Program-made: the position numbers and the translations under genes
The notes under the pieces: model-generated
What the model was told of the DNA's origin: nothing
What the model saw: the letters and a program-made list of their open reading frames with translations, nothing else
Databases searched by the model: none
Assembly (NCBI RefSeq): GCF_035582795.1
Contig: NC_134367.1
Location: forward strand, 41,229,062-41,293,061
Source: Mycteria americana
Lineage: Eukaryota; Chordata; Aves; Ciconiiformes; Ciconiidae
Length of the DNA: 64,000 nt
Reading direction: 5' to 3'
In this document: positions 13,401 through 28,400 of the stretch, in pieces
How the letters are laid out: each line of letters opens with the position of its first letter
Numbering within the stretch: the stretch's first letter is position 1

Positions 13401-16400
13401 CCTTCTGACTGAGGGAGGTTACTGCCTAAGGGACATGGGATGCAAGGGAAAAGCATTTTGCAATTGCACAAGACTTATTATGGGGTGCTTAGGGGAGGAA
13501 CCAAAGATGGGAAAAGAGAGGGAGAAGATGATAAAAGGGGCAGGTGGCTTGTAAACCGATTGCTGGTTAGTATGTTTGTCCGGTTGTGCCCTGCGCCTGA
13601 TCAGCACAGTCTGTCCTGTCTTCTCATTAAAATTCATTTCAAACTTTTCCTGGGTGAGGGGGTCTCTCTTCTGTGTGCATGTGTGTTTGGAGGTCTAAGC
13701 ATCAGCAACTGGAGTTGGGGACTACAGGTCATACAGGCCATGCATCTGTGGTGCCAGCAACTGAAGGGACTGGAGGTAAGTGAAATTAAGTGATAGCAAC
13801 TGGAGTCTGACCATGGGTTACAGGGGCCAAGGTGTCTCTGCTGCCAACAACTGGAGTGAGGGCACACAAGTCCACATGTGATTGACAGCAAATATCAAGC
13901 TGATCTAGCCAGCAAGTAGGTAAAGCCAGGCACGTGTGTGTCTTCAAAGATGAGGCACCCAGAGGAGTCTGTACTGTCGGTATCAGGGGGTCCAGGCCAA
14001 CTCTCAGAGAGATCATGGGGCCTGGGGGTTAACCGAGAGACCCGCCTGTGTACATGTGTGTCTCTATGTAGGAGGCAACAGGGGAGAGTGATGATCCAGG
14101 GCTAGCTGCTGGATGGACCGCATGTCTAAGCCCAGTTACCAGAGGGATCTGCTGTGTCTGTACCAGCAACTGCAGTGGGGCTATGGGCCTTGGGGGCTCG
14201 CATGCCCAAGTGCCAGCAACTGGGGAGACCTGGGGATCCAGGGGCCAGCTAATGGGCAGACTGAGTGCTGAAGCTCAGCTACTGGAGAGATCCACATTGT
14301 GTATACATACTCTATACATATAATACATATTTATATTACTTATGTAGATAATATATATCACATACATACGTGTGTACATATATACACACATACATACATG
14401 TATATTGCTTCACACTATTAAACCTTCACCCTAACCAGCCAGAGGGGAACAAAATGAAGCCATTCGTGCTGTCTGAGCGCTGAGTGGTTTTGTCTCTGTC
14501 GCCCTGTTTGGCTGGCTCTGTGCACATTTGCATGTGTGCTTGTGTGCCTACTGGGAATAGCTGCGCAGTCTCACTACTGGTGGGATCTGTGGTCATGGCG
14601 CTGTGGCAGCCTTGCCTCCATCTGGCTACAGGATTCAGCAGCTGTGCAGGATTGTGCAGGATTGACTGCAGCATCTCTCTAATACCCTTGTCCTGAAAAG
14701 CTGTATACAGTTTACCCTGAGGGCTAGACATCTGATTTATTTACATTACTGGCACAAAGAAAGTGTTAAGGCTTCCATATTAAAATACCCAAGACGAATT
14801 TTAGGATACTGATGAGAAGGCAGGAAAACAGTGATAAAATTGATGGTACAGTGCTGGTGGTCCACTGAGTCAATGAAGACATGGCTGAACAAGCCATTTT
14901 TTTCTGCATCACACTGCCAATAAACATTTTAAGCAACGGTCTTTCTAAAACCTTCATTATTTGGCAAGTGTTTATTAGATGAAGAGATGCCAGCTTTATT
15001 TTCAAAGTCAGTAGCTGGAGAAAGTATTATATGGAAAGAGGAAATTTACTAACAGACTGCTTAAGGGGAGGAAAAATATTTAAAAGCCGTTGTTTTTCCT
15101 GAGTCATTTTCATCCCACCATAGTTACACAGCTAGTTCCAGTTACAACTATTCATTCGGCAAAGTGTTCCATCCCAGAAATAAAAAGCTTCAAAACCTGT
15201 ACTACCAGTTACATATATAATCATGTACAAAAGTTTACTGGCAAAATAAATGGCAAGAAAAACAGATGGGCTACTTGCCTTGTTATATAAAGTGATGTCC
15301 CATCACTACGCATGACGGTGGAAAACGATGAGAGGTCTTTCTTTTCTGAAAGATCCACAATTCCTGTTCCTTTTCTGTAAGTTGAGAGAAAACACTGAAG
15401 TAACTGCAAGCCAGATCCAAAATACAGGTAAAGTTCAGGTAAGATAGAGGTCAGAACCAAAATGAAGGCCTCTTGCCATAGAACCCCCCCTCACTCTAGA
15501 GAATCTCATTCTTTTCTTTGAATGACTGTACCATTTAAGTATTTTTGAAGGCCATTCCTCTAAGTTTGTTGTCACCACTGCTGATGCCAGGGAGCCGCCT
15601 GCCCACATTCTGGTGCACTCCATGACTACAGTTTCTGTCCCAGTTCAGCCAGGCAGCACATCAAGGCAAGGATCTCATCTAACTCTGCTCGTTAAATGGC
15701 ACATGCAGCTACCAAACTAATAAACAGCCTAAAAAGGCCATTAGGAGTTGAACACTGTCATTGTACCTAATTTGTCACGGCCAGGCTTCTGTGCCAGCCA
15801 CAAGAAAAGGCAAACTTAATTTTTAACTGTGATTGCACAAATCCTGTTGGCCTTCTACTAGAACAGCTACCAAAACCATCTAAAGAAAACTCTTCCCTTT
15901 AGATGACGTACACACCTCACTCGTATTTCATTTGAAATGCAACTGAGTTGTTAAGTAAACTACACCAACAGATTGAATAATGAGTTCATACATTGTTTTC
16001 TGAAGGAGTCCTTTATCCTCCAACATCTTTAGAACTTCCTGGGACTTCTCTTGGTAAAATGATTCTCCAGAATATTCATCAAAGTGCACTCCTAGACGCT
16101 GAAAAGTTCCAAGAATATCAAAGAAGGGAAACATTGTTAGATTGAGGCTAATCATTTCTTCAAATTAAGTTAGATGATAGGTCTGTGTCACAGGTCAGAT
16201 AGAGTGCAAAGATTAATTTTATTCCAGGAAATATCACTTCATTGTTAAAAGGAAAGGATGTTTGGATTTTGATTTAATCAATTTCTGCATTAGAATTAAC
16301 CTCCCTTAGTTTAATACAGTGTTGGATATAATGTTCATGAGAAATTAGGAGTAAACTGGAGAGAGCAATTAGTACAAAAAAATCTGAGGTAGGCCTCTAA

Positions 16401-19400
16401 CTTGCTGTGCTGGAGGCGAAACCAGTGGACTGCAGAGAAGTTACTTGGACTTGAAACCAATCCTATTTTAAAAGGATGCTAAAAAATAATAAAAAAAAAA
16501 AAGCAGGAGCTGCTCACAAACACTGCTGAGCACACAGAAATCACCATTACTAGGAAGGCTGAGGGTACACCTATGAGAGACAGGATGACCTTAACTGTCA
16601 AATCCAGGTAAAATGTAATAGTACAAAAGACAAGGTTTTTAACTGAGGGCAATAAAGCTGTCAGTCCATCAGCTCGATACTTATTTGGTTGAAAAGGAAC
16701 TGGGAGAGAAAGATCTAGCTGTACCAGTCATCACGTGATCAATGATGAGTGACCATCATGATGCAGCTGCATACACAGCCCAGTACCCACTTATCCTAAC
16801 AGGTCAGCTTTCCACTAGAATTATCAAGGCTGTGTCTCACTTAGGAGGTCTTAACGTAGAGTACTTAGCATGAACCCAGTGATATGTTTCAGGGAAGAAA
16901 TTAAAGCACAGCCAGATTATCTGGATTATTGAGGAAGGGGCAGGCCACTTCTCTTTTAATTTTGCAATCAAGGATAAAAGAAGACGTGACCAATTTCTAC
17001 AAATACATCAAGAGGAAGGAGACAGAAAAGAGCAATTTTAAGTAAAGAATAATACTAGAAGACGGAAGTGGTATAAAACGAGTCAGAAATTCTTTGGAGC
17101 TCTGAGTTAGAAAAAAATGTCTAAGCCCATCAAAACGGGGCACCCATTCCAGAATTTCATTGCAAGAATGTGGGAAAAAAAAACACTAGCTGGTTTTCAG
17201 ATGGACTCTTGAGTAAGATACATAGCATTAATACCAGTAGACTGGATTCAGTGGCAGAAGGTGTATCTCACTCCTGTTTCCCAAATATGTAAGATTCATT
17301 CTGTGGTCAGTGGCACAAACATCTCCCACGAAACTGTGGACACTGGCTCCATTCTTGAGATTACAGTATGCAACAGATGGCTGTATATTAGCTCAACTCA
17401 ACCTGCAGGTAACTTATGCGCTGATTACTATTGTAATTACAGCACAACTCCTGCTGCTATAATTACTTACACTCAATTTAATATGCAACATACACAGCTC
17501 TGCATTATAACATTAGATCAAAAGTAGTGAAAACAGAGTTATCTCCTAATAAAATTTATTACATGGAAACTATTAAATTTAGCGGGTTGTTGCTGACTTC
17601 AAAGATAAAGCAAAACTGAACAGTATTTATCTAACACTGATTTGCTTTGTTGCCTAGCACCATACTCCTAGCTTCAGGGCTTCGGAGAAGGGAGAATTAG
17701 TCAAAGGGTCAATTACATGGACTCCATTAAACAAAATGTATCTAGGCTGTCAGCAACTAAAGTGACAGTCTGCTTGGATGTTAAATCAACTACTGTGCTT
17801 TTTCCAAACAGAATGGGGCATAACATGGCATATTTAGAAACATGTTCCCCACAACAGCGTAAAGTTTACTGGAAAGGCAGTGAATTGACAACATTACAGC
17901 AACCTCTGTTCCTAAGTCAGTTTGCTGCTTGGCAGTCTCTTGGATGCAAAGGTGCTGTGCACTGTCAATTAGATTGATGGAGCAAGACATAAAGAGACCA
18001 TTTTGCCAACAACACAGAAGCAGCAGTGGATGATTTGTACCTTATAAATTCGGATGTATTCCTCAATACTGAAGTCTCTAAATTGTTTCCAAAGTGACAA
18101 TGTCAGCTCATCGTGTTCCTCCAGTTTTCTAAAGAAATCCTTAGCCAGCTTTTTTGTGTTTTCATCTTCTGCTGCTTTGTTAATCTGCACATACACCTAA
18201 AATATAACGGCACTGAAAATGTTGAAGAAGTATAATCCTCTCCCTCCAATAAAAATAAAAAGAGAAAAGTTCTACAAGAACAATACAAATACATTTAAAG
18301 ATGACATTTGTAACATCAAAATTTTAAAGCCGTGTTAAAGGAACACATTTCCTACCAAGACTAAGGCCGTAATTCCTTACTGCTGTCGCTATCGTCCTCT
18401 TCATTACCTTGAAACAAACTGCAGCAGCAGGATATAGAAGAACTAATTTATGCATGAAAGGGAAAACATCACAGACTTTTAAACCAGAGACTTTTCTTCA
18501 GAGGACCACAAAGTTGATAAGACTCAATGTTTTACAACCTCAATGCCCCACCCCCACCCCAAAACAGTTCTGATCCAAAAGCCACTTACTTCCAGTACTA
18601 TGCACCCATACTAATACATGCTGTCTCTCTCTGGCTGAAGTCAACCGTAGGAATGTCAACATCTGACTAGACACACACATATGCACTGTCAGTTTGCTCA
18701 CAGCATTACAAACTCTTGTAACAGCCAACTTTATCTATGTACAACAAATTTGGCTCTCCAGGTTGGGGAAGGCTGAGGGGTGACCTCATTGCAGTCTACA
18801 ACTTCCTCAAGGCGGGCAGCGGAGGAGGAGGTGCTGATCTCCTCTCTCTAGTCACCAGCAACAGGACACAAGGAAATGGAATGAAGCTGCATCAGGAGAA
18901 GTTCAGATTGGACATTAGGAAAAGGTTCTTCACTGAGAGGGTGGTCGGTCACTGGAACTGGCTCCCCAGAGAATCGGTCATGGCACCAAGCCTGTCTGAG
19001 TTCAAGGAGTGTCTGGGCAACGCTCTCAGTCATATGGTTTAGTTTTAGGTAGTCCTGCAAGGTGCAGGGAGCTGGACTCGATGATCCTTATGGGTCCCTT
19101 CCAACTTGAGATATTCTATGATTCTATCCTACGATAACATATTCCTATATATCTAAAGGCCAAATATTTGCCCAAACAATGATTCCTTGCTTTCCACATG
19201 CAGCATTTTGAAAGCCCATGGAAAAGTTTTTAAAAAGTTAAAGTACTACATAAAAATAATTAACTAGTGGTTACACTATGTATTTAGACCCAAATAGTTC
19301 AACGCTGTTTAACTTTTAAGTCTTTGTAAGGGAATTTTAATCCCCAAATCATTGCAATCTTGATAAAAAATAATTATAAAAACTTCACTCCTGCAATGTT

Positions 19401-22400
19401 CAGACAAGGAATTGGCCAACAATACCTTGCTCGAATGGGTTCCGCCTATCAAAAAAAAAAAAAAAAAAGGCGCTTCCACAGCAAAATTCTTGAACTTTTC
19501 CCCTTCCTTTTATGTTCCAAGATTTTTAGAGATTTTAACAGGCAGTACTGCTGACAAGCCTCAAGGATTAATGTTTGCTTAGTTCTGCCACAAAAAAAGA
19601 AATTTAAAGTAGAGGGAAAATTCAACCCTTTCCAAGAAGAATGTTCCCCCTCCTGCATCAGTAGCTTCACACATTCTAGGACACCCCCCCCCCCCCCCCC
19701 GATGTTATAAAGCAAAAATAATGCGAAAGACATATTTGAACCTGATTCTTGACCAAAATGGAGGGTGCAAAGAGGTTTGGAAAGGTACATTTGTCTATAT
19801 ATTTATTTATATAGAAATTGTGCTATGGAAATTTTCTTTTTAAACAAACTATAGGAAAGATTAGTTTCACACAACAGCAGAAAAAACACCACTTTGAAAC
19901 ATGTCTCAGGTTTTGATATAAACCAGGAATACAGCTGAACACACAGATAAAATTGGGAATATTTGAGAAACTAATTTGGTCTTAAACAATTACTGTTTTA
20001 GAACCTTTTGCAGTTGACTGAATACTGTTCTTTACACTTGAAGGTAATTTTTTTTTAAGGTCATAAAGCCTACATGCTACTGCAATAGATATTATTTTAA
20101 AGCTTCAGTGCAAAATTCAAGTATTCGAAATTTAAATCCTAAGAACGGACTGAAATTATAAATAAAAATTAGAGAATATGCAGCAATGCACAACCACAAG
20201 AATATGACTACTTCTTGACATCTCTTTAAATCACTCCTACAGCTCTGAAACACCTCCATGTTGAGAATCTATCACTTTTATTGAGCAGGCCTCAGGGATG
20301 AGGGAACAAGCCAACAAAATGTATATATGTCAAAGAAGCTGGCAAACTCAGAAGGAGCTACTCTGCCACATAAACAATCTGCCTAATATGTATTCAGCTG
20401 GAGAGTATCCAAGTGTTCAAACACAGTTTGTTCCTTTGCCAGTAAACAGATTTATGCGAAACAGTTATCCTGTGACATACTGTCCCAACACCAGCACTAG
20501 CAATAGTTCCCATATCCAGCTCAGAGGGTGAAGCACAGCTCAGCTTTGTCATAAGAAAACACCTGACAGTGCCACACAAGAACCCTGACAAAGCCCCATT
20601 AACACATGAAATCTTTCTTTTAAAGGATGAGGGCTTGAACATTAGCCATTCAGAAAATTTTGTCCACCTGTCCTTATGGTTGTTGGGTTTGTGCAGGTAA
20701 GTATATAAGTCCCGTTCTCTCACGCATCATATACGTGTTACACCCAGCATGATTGTCAACCAAAGATCACTTACAAGTATCAAAAGACCGATGAAAACAT
20801 TTTTTGCTCATGACACTGTATGAAACAAGAAGTGACATAGGAACTGGTAAAAAGGAAGAAATAAATACTAACTCAGATGATATTAGGCATATTTGAATGG
20901 AGCAAACCAACAACCAAAATCATATTAGTCCTGGAAAAACAAGGCATGTTAAACTACCTCAATCTTTATTGCTAACCTGCACAGTCTACTGAGTCAGTTT
21001 TGTCGCTGAGACACAGAAATGAGATCTATAGCACTTGCAGCATGCAGATGGGCATGGTGGGCAACCGAGAGGGCAACCTCCTGCAATCAAACAGCCTTTC
21101 CTACTGCTGAAATGCCTGTCAGCAGAAACTGCACCCTCTAGTGCTCCTGGCTCTTTCATGCTTATGGAAGAAAGAAGAGCATTCTGCAGAGCCAGAACAG
21201 TATTCTGGAAAGTGATGGTCACTCCTCCTTACCTATATATTCTAAGGCTCCATATTAGATACAAAACACTTTAAAGATCCTTTTCCCCAACCAGAGTGAA
21301 TCGTGTATTGAGCAATGTAAATTAAACATTACTTATTCTAAAAATACTAGCAACAAGAGGATTTTTACACCATACATGCCACTTCTTTTCACAACTTTGG
21401 TAACCAACATACTACAGCACTAGATGCAAGACACCATTTCTACTGCAGTTACTACAGTGAACTCAGTGGTCACCTATGCCCAGTTAAGATAGTTGGTATC
21501 GGTCAAACCAGCTGTGGTGGTAGCAGCAATCAATGCAACCTAAGTATCCATATTTAACCCTTACCTCCCTTATGGGGCGTATTTTTCAGCCTAAAGATAC
21601 CTGTTTCCGCTGCCATTGCCCAGTGAAAACTGTCTCTGCTGCCGTGGCCCAGGCTAGCACTGGCCCTTCAAGCAAAGTAGTTTAAATCCAATGTGAGTCT
21701 CATCATGACCCTGCAGACATACCATTCTGTACAAAATTGACAGCTAAGGTAAATGAACTGTCCCCTGAAGTCCCTAGTTGGTCTTCTCTGAACTTACCTC
21801 AAAAAGGTGTTGTAAAGGACTGGATTTTAGCTTGTCTTTGTTGCCGAAGCGTTGGAAACCAACACCCAATAAGCCTTGAATAACAATTAAATACAGAGTT
21901 AGACAACAGGCCAGAGTATATTGTTTTCTTGATTAAGTTTATTTCATAAGCAAGTCTAGTCTTAACATTGTATGTAATAAAAGAAATGTCTTACATTTTT
22001 AAACAATATAATGGTGTATGCTACAAAAACAAATCAAAAGCATAACCTATTACTCCACTGCATGAAAAAAACCCAAAACTATAATGGCTAGAAACTCGTA
22101 AGAAATACTATGTTGATTTTTCAGTTCCTCATAAATGGAATTTGTGTTTCTAGACTTGTAGAGAAAATCATCTTTTACACAGCAACCAGCTGTAAATGAG
22201 AAGCCACACAGTGGAAACTGTCCAGCAACAGAACATGCTCAAAACTCCTTGTTTTGCTTCCTCCCTTAACAGTATTATCCTTTCAAGGACAGGAGAAACT
22301 GGGACACAATATGGTATTCCACATACCATTCATGCAATATTTTCAAGGGAACTTTTTGCTGCATGCTGAGAATATGCAGCTTTTTTCATGTATCCAACTT

Positions 22401-25400
22401 GGCTTCTACACTTTCCAAAAGCCATCTGAAAGGGCAAGATCCAAATTCCAATCTTATTGTCTAAATCAAAAGAGCCCATTAACTCATTCAGTAATCTAGC
22501 AATATTAACTCCAAAGTCTCTTAGATTTTCTGAGGCTGCTTTTAAGGCCATCTCATTCCTCTGAGCTGACAAGGACCAGGACTGATGTGAAGACAGCATC
22601 TGAGGAATAGGTATGCAGGTATCCCTTTGAAAAAGCCCTCTGCAATTAAACAAATAGCACTGTCTCAAGAGCTTCCCTCTGGGAAGCACTGAGTGCAATA
22701 GAAGCCGTAGCGGATTTAGGTAAGAAAAACAAGTTAGGGTTTAGGAAGTAAAAAGAGTCTAATCCTACTGGAAGGGAGTTTCTTTAAGGACAGCTTGTTC
22801 TATGAGCAATCAGAGCCTGATTTCCTAACAATCTCTCTTAGGTATTAGTGTACCTACACAATCCACTTTTCAACGCTGGCTTCACACCCCAGCAAGACTG
22901 CCAGTTTTTATTCAGCCCAAACACATCCTTCCACACGTTTCTGTCTTCCCCAAACTATCCCCAGCCCTTGTTATACTCACCAATTATTGGCCAGATGCAG
23001 CATGTGTTGGGACTGATTCTGACTTAGATGTGCTGACTGGTTAGCCGGCAGGCTAAACACAGAAGTTAACTTTCTCTCCCAGAGGGCACTACACATTGTA
23101 TTTCTATCCCTACGCGGCTGCCAACTATCACAATACCAAAATAAATTTGTTCTCTTGGAGACATTTTTCTTTGTCAGATCTGGCTAAAAGTCAAAATTTA
23201 TTAGGAGCAGAATGACAGGAAGACAGATAGACAGACAGTGTGACTGCATAAGCTTTGTTACCTTAAGAAACCTGCCCCAAAACTGCCTAGAGGTTGAGGA
23301 CTTCTCTGCCATGTTTCAGCAAAATATGTTTTCAATTATTACGTTTTAAAGCCTCTGACAATAGCAGTTGTAATAGAAATGCTGACAGATCATTAATTAT
23401 AGCACTGCTTCTGGGAAAGGACCATTATAATAATATTCCTATGCTATAATTTTGTGAAGCATGACTATATTATTTGTTATAAAACCTGTCACATATTTGA
23501 GCTGAGCCAGCCCAAATAAAGAGGGGAGCATCCATTTTGAAAGAAACAGTTGGAATTACTAGGCCAAAAGCATGATTCTAACAATTGTGTGGTGGACAAC
23601 AGGTACACATGTAAATAACAGGCATTGTGATCTTTATACCTTCAGGAAACTTTGTATTAAAATACATAAAATTCCTGATAGTCAGACCTAGGAGTACAAT
23701 TTAGTATCTTCAAAGACAGAGTGAATGAGGTCAGCTGAGAAGCCCTTTAACCACATTGCATTTCATTGCTTAATTGTCCTTGCCACATTCATTATACAAT
23801 AGCATAGTGATAAAATTATGTCTAAGGGGCAAAAAATGAATGAAATATGCAATGATGAAATTTGTTGAATTTAGTTGAACTCATTCTGTATTCAATTCCT
23901 ATGAAACAAATTCTAACTGAAGCAAAGCTCTGCTATAAACTACTGTTTGATCAGAAACAGGATCACGAAGGATGAGCTCCGGAGGAAATAATTTAACAAA
24001 GGAAAAAAATATTCTATTACTGCTCTCACAGTCATAAGAATGTTTTACTCAACTGCCTAAAACCCAGGGATTTACTCTAGAAGGAGAATGGATAGAACTG
24101 AATACATTTTGTATCTGAATACATAAATGGAGTAGAAGTAGGGTATTTACGCTAAGTTTTTAACCCAGCTCTGTTCATAACATTGATTCATTGATGTCCC
24201 CATAAACAGCGGTACCAGTGAAACTGGAAGGGGAAGCATAAGGGCTGGAATGAGCAAAAGTGACCGCTTAATAGACATTGCACTTTGTGTTTGCCATTTA
24301 AAAATAAATATATGGACACTGTTTTCAGAACCTACTGCAAAAGATGTAGGGGAGTTTTATAGTTTTCACAGGTGTACCAGCTTTCAAGAATGAGGAAGTG
24401 GGCACGACTGCCTTCTTTTAAATGCCTAAAAATATGTCAAAAGCACCTTTTGGGGGGGAAATTGGAAAAGGAGAGGAGAATATGGATCAATTTAAAATGC
24501 AAAATTAACAACAGAAATCAACAAAGTTGTGAATCCTATAGATGGGTCAACTGCCATATAAGAGGGATATTTACAGATCCAGCAATTGGACATAAATGAT
24601 CTCTGGTCAGGGAATAAATATCAAGCCATGCTAGGCTGCACATGAGGGGATTTTTCAGTGCTCACTTATGTGATGCACATTTCAGAAGAGGTAGGAGTGT
24701 GTATGTGTGTGCGTGCAAACGCACATGCATGCCAAGACTGATAGTCTTCTAGGGCCTATTCACTTGCACATTCTTCACCTACACACCTTTCTTTTGCTAC
24801 ATTTTAAAGGGAAACAGAATATTTTGGGGGAACTGTTGGGATATCTTTAAAGATACAAACTCTCCAGGCCTCAACCTGCCAAAATGAAGTTGCTGTGGAA
24901 GTTAATTATGCTCTATGAACAATGAACTAGTTTCCAGAGGGAACAAAAAAAACAGATAAAGAAAACGCTACAACACACATACAAAGACAACCAAATATAA
25001 AATACACATTTTGTTGCAATTATTCTGTCGTTGTGTGTACAGGTGTGGCATAGGTAAGTTAGCAAGCTTACTCTTCCACAACTGTTACACATGCAAAATC
25101 TGAGTAAGGAAGACAGTATCACAGCAGACATGCAACAGCTATGGTAATATGTACCCATTTTGCCTGGAGGCAGCAACAGAAGTCTGTTCAGCTATGAGAG
25201 CTCCAAAGGTATAACTAGCATGCTCAGAAAATATTTATACTGCCCTTTAAAAATAAACCCCAAATTACACATACATAATCTGAGAGAGGAGCTACTAAGG
25301 GACAGAGGGACTGTTGGGTAAATTTCCTCCTGTTATTTCTTGTACAGTAGTATAGGTCATACTGCTGATGAATCAGTCTGGATTGCTTTGTTCATATTTT

Positions 25401-28400
25401 AAGGAGATTAACTACACATTGCATGCATGGAAACACAGTATTACTCTTTATGAGCCCAGAGTGAATCCAATGGGCCTGCAAAAACTAAAGCTAGAAACCT
25501 AGACCATATCACACAGTAGAAAAGAGAACAGAAGAAACAAATATTAAAGCATACCAAACTGCATGCCCCAGTCACCAAGGTAATTTATTCTTATTACTTC
25601 ATGTCCCAGTGCAACTTTGAGATTTGCTATAAAATTCCCTGGTAAGGAAACAAAATTGGTATTATTATTCAGTTGTAGGTAGCCTCTTATCCCAACAAAA
25701 CAGTTTTCTGTTTTTGTATGATCTGTATTAAAAATGAAGAAGAAAAGCACTCAGATGAACTACTCCACAGAATTCGCTAAAATACCTCACAACTAAAAGA
25801 AATAGTATTCTAAGCAGGAAAAGAAAGGCCATGCATTTGAAAAGTGCCTTAAAGTGTCTTATACAACAGTGATAAAAACATATACATGTATGTGCATGCA
25901 CATACTGCAAAGTATATGAACATGAAAACCACTTTCTAAAGTCTTCTCGTATTCTTACAAATATGTTGCAGTATACATAATTCCCATTACAGTCAGGCAA
26001 CCTCATACCAGGAGGTTAAGCAAGTACTCAAAATTCACAAACTGCTGTTAACTGTGATGTTAAATAGAGAACATCAAGTCCTAAATCTGTATACTGCTGC
26101 AGCAGTGCTGAGCTCTGCACTTAACACAGTGTGTCTGAGATGCTCCAAACTTACCATATCACATAAACATGTCTTGGTTCTAACTGTTATTACAACAAAA
26201 CCCCTTAATCTTTCTCCTGAGCTTAGCTACAACCATAGAATTACAAAGAAGAAATACCCACATCCCGTCCTCTATTTGCCTGTGCTTCAAGGGTAATTTT
26301 TAATTACAATACTGATGTAAAAGTATGCAGAAAGCTTTCTCTTCTTCTGTTACTATAACACCATATTATACCTTGCAATTACTTTCAATTCCATTCTCTG
26401 TAGTCAATTCATCCTCTTCCTATTGGACAAATGTTGATCTACAGAACTATTTTTGAAAGTGGTTTTTTTTCTATAGCAAAGGGTCCAGAAATGGAACATA
26501 AAGAGTATGTTCCAAATGATGTAATTTCACTCAACTATCAGTCCATGAAAAGGCAGAATTATTAACTTTATGCAATTAATAATTATACAATACATTAAAT
26601 TTAATTAAAAACTAATACATTATTAGCTGCACAGATGCTGTAGGATCTTCTGCTAATAACCTACTAGTTTTTATTGTCAGAGAGGGAAAGGAGGGAGAAA
26701 TAATGTTTTCCATATGCCATTAGAGTACTGCACAACGAAGTTATTAATTATTCCATTACAAATTACAGCAACCGTGTTAGTAATACTGGCATAAAGTAAT
26801 TAACATATAAAAGCAAGGTTTTTGCAAGACAGCCACCAAGACATAACTATCTGACTGCTCTGCAGTCCAGTGCAAATTGGAAATTTAAAATTCAAAGGAC
26901 TCTCATAACACCTCAATGAAAACTGCCCTGGCTGTCTTTGTAGAACAATTTTAAACTACTTCATTTAATGTTCACAGTCATAAAACTCTATTACGTGTGA
27001 CTTAATAAATCTGCCAGCAACACACCACGCTCTTTTCTTCACTGCATAATGAGCAAAAGGTTTTTAATGAGCAAGTCAAGCCTTACTCGGCCACTCCACT
27101 AGAAGAGTGAAAGGTTAGCAGTGTTCCCCTGTCAAGTGAAGCAGGAAGACAAAGAAGCCCTTTTAGGGCACAGTTAAATGCATACTTACCTACTATTGTG
27201 GAACGCAAATGTCCTATGTGAAACTTTTTGGCAATATTAGGGGAGCTGTAACAAATTTTCACAAATAATGTTTGTTCAATGTACAAGACTGCCAGATCAC
27301 CAAGTCAGAAGAATTCAACTCATGCATATAGCAGAAGAACTGAAATAAAACCACCATTTTCAATTTTCCCTTAAAATTCCCTGGTTAGCTTGTGTTCTAG
27401 ACAGCAAATTTTCCTATCCAACCAGCTTTTCCTCCAATATCAGTTAACAGCCAGTGTTACAGGGAAAAAGAAACCACAAACAACCCCACAACAAAAAACC
27501 CCCCAAAACCCAACTATACTAGTGACAAAGGACTTGCACAACCTCAATGTTTACATGTTTTGGACATACGGCTCATCTGCCTCATACCTTTATTAGACAT
27601 AAATCTGATACCAGGACAGGGAACCTTGTGTACAAGAATCAGTAACTAAAATCACATCTCTTCTACCAACAATGGCCCCCCCCCCAAAAAACCCTGTACC
27701 CACAATTGTTGGCCCCTGATAATAAAATGGAAGTTCAGCTATGAAAATTCACCCTCCAAATTAAAGCTTACTTTCTGTGACTATGGAAGCCTACAGAGGG
27801 AGTATAAGTTAACAAAAATATTTATACCTAAAGAGATCTGAGTCAGACACTTTTCATTCCATGAGCAGGTGACAGTAAACAAAATTGCACTGGACAGAAA
27901 TTTTGGGGCCAGAAATTGAGAATATTTAGCAAGACAAATGCCTGGCTGCTTTAGCAAGTCAGGGAGGAAGGTATCAAGCTGAAAAAAGAAATGGGTAGCA
28001 GCTGAAAATTCAGATCATATTTCTTGATAACAAAATAAAAGAAGCTACCTTAAAACCTGAATGCTGTTATGTGCTAAATGAGAATATTCTTAGTGGAGGG
28101 CAGTGTGAGGCATGAACTCTTTAAATACCAAAAATACATTCTGGGAAAAAGCCTCAATTCCCTAAATATAACTTATATTCTACTTGGCAAATATATCGGA
28201 GTATCAAATACAGCTGAATATAATACCATAAATATGGTTTAACTTCACAGGCATCATACATTACAGCAATGAATATCAATCAGCAAAATATCAATCAGCA
28301 GACAAGGCAATTTTCCCAAAGGACTCATCACACATGCTTACCTGAACTCAATCACTGCCTTTTGTCTAGGCACTGTAGAGAAAAGTTCACTTTTTACTCC

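Larger units (their letters stand above)
12916..15278 (-). other. RARS2 intron 11 (GC-AG)
   Basis: Begins with GC and ends with AG. Contains the degenerate tandem array and adjoining microsatellite; 13380-14720 as a whole looks repeat-derived by its GC content. Confidence 0.85.
18197..21797 (-). other. RARS2 intron 8
   Basis: Contains the antisense CR1 3' end, the A18 and C17 runs, and an imperfect 23-bp direct repeat (21601 and 21630). Confidence 0.85.

Noticed and set aside
12711..13793. Open frames of 117-131 codons on both strands
   Set aside because: No recognisable domain, overlapping in opposite frames, and partly within a repeat-like block; RARS2 exon 12 explains the only coding signal here.
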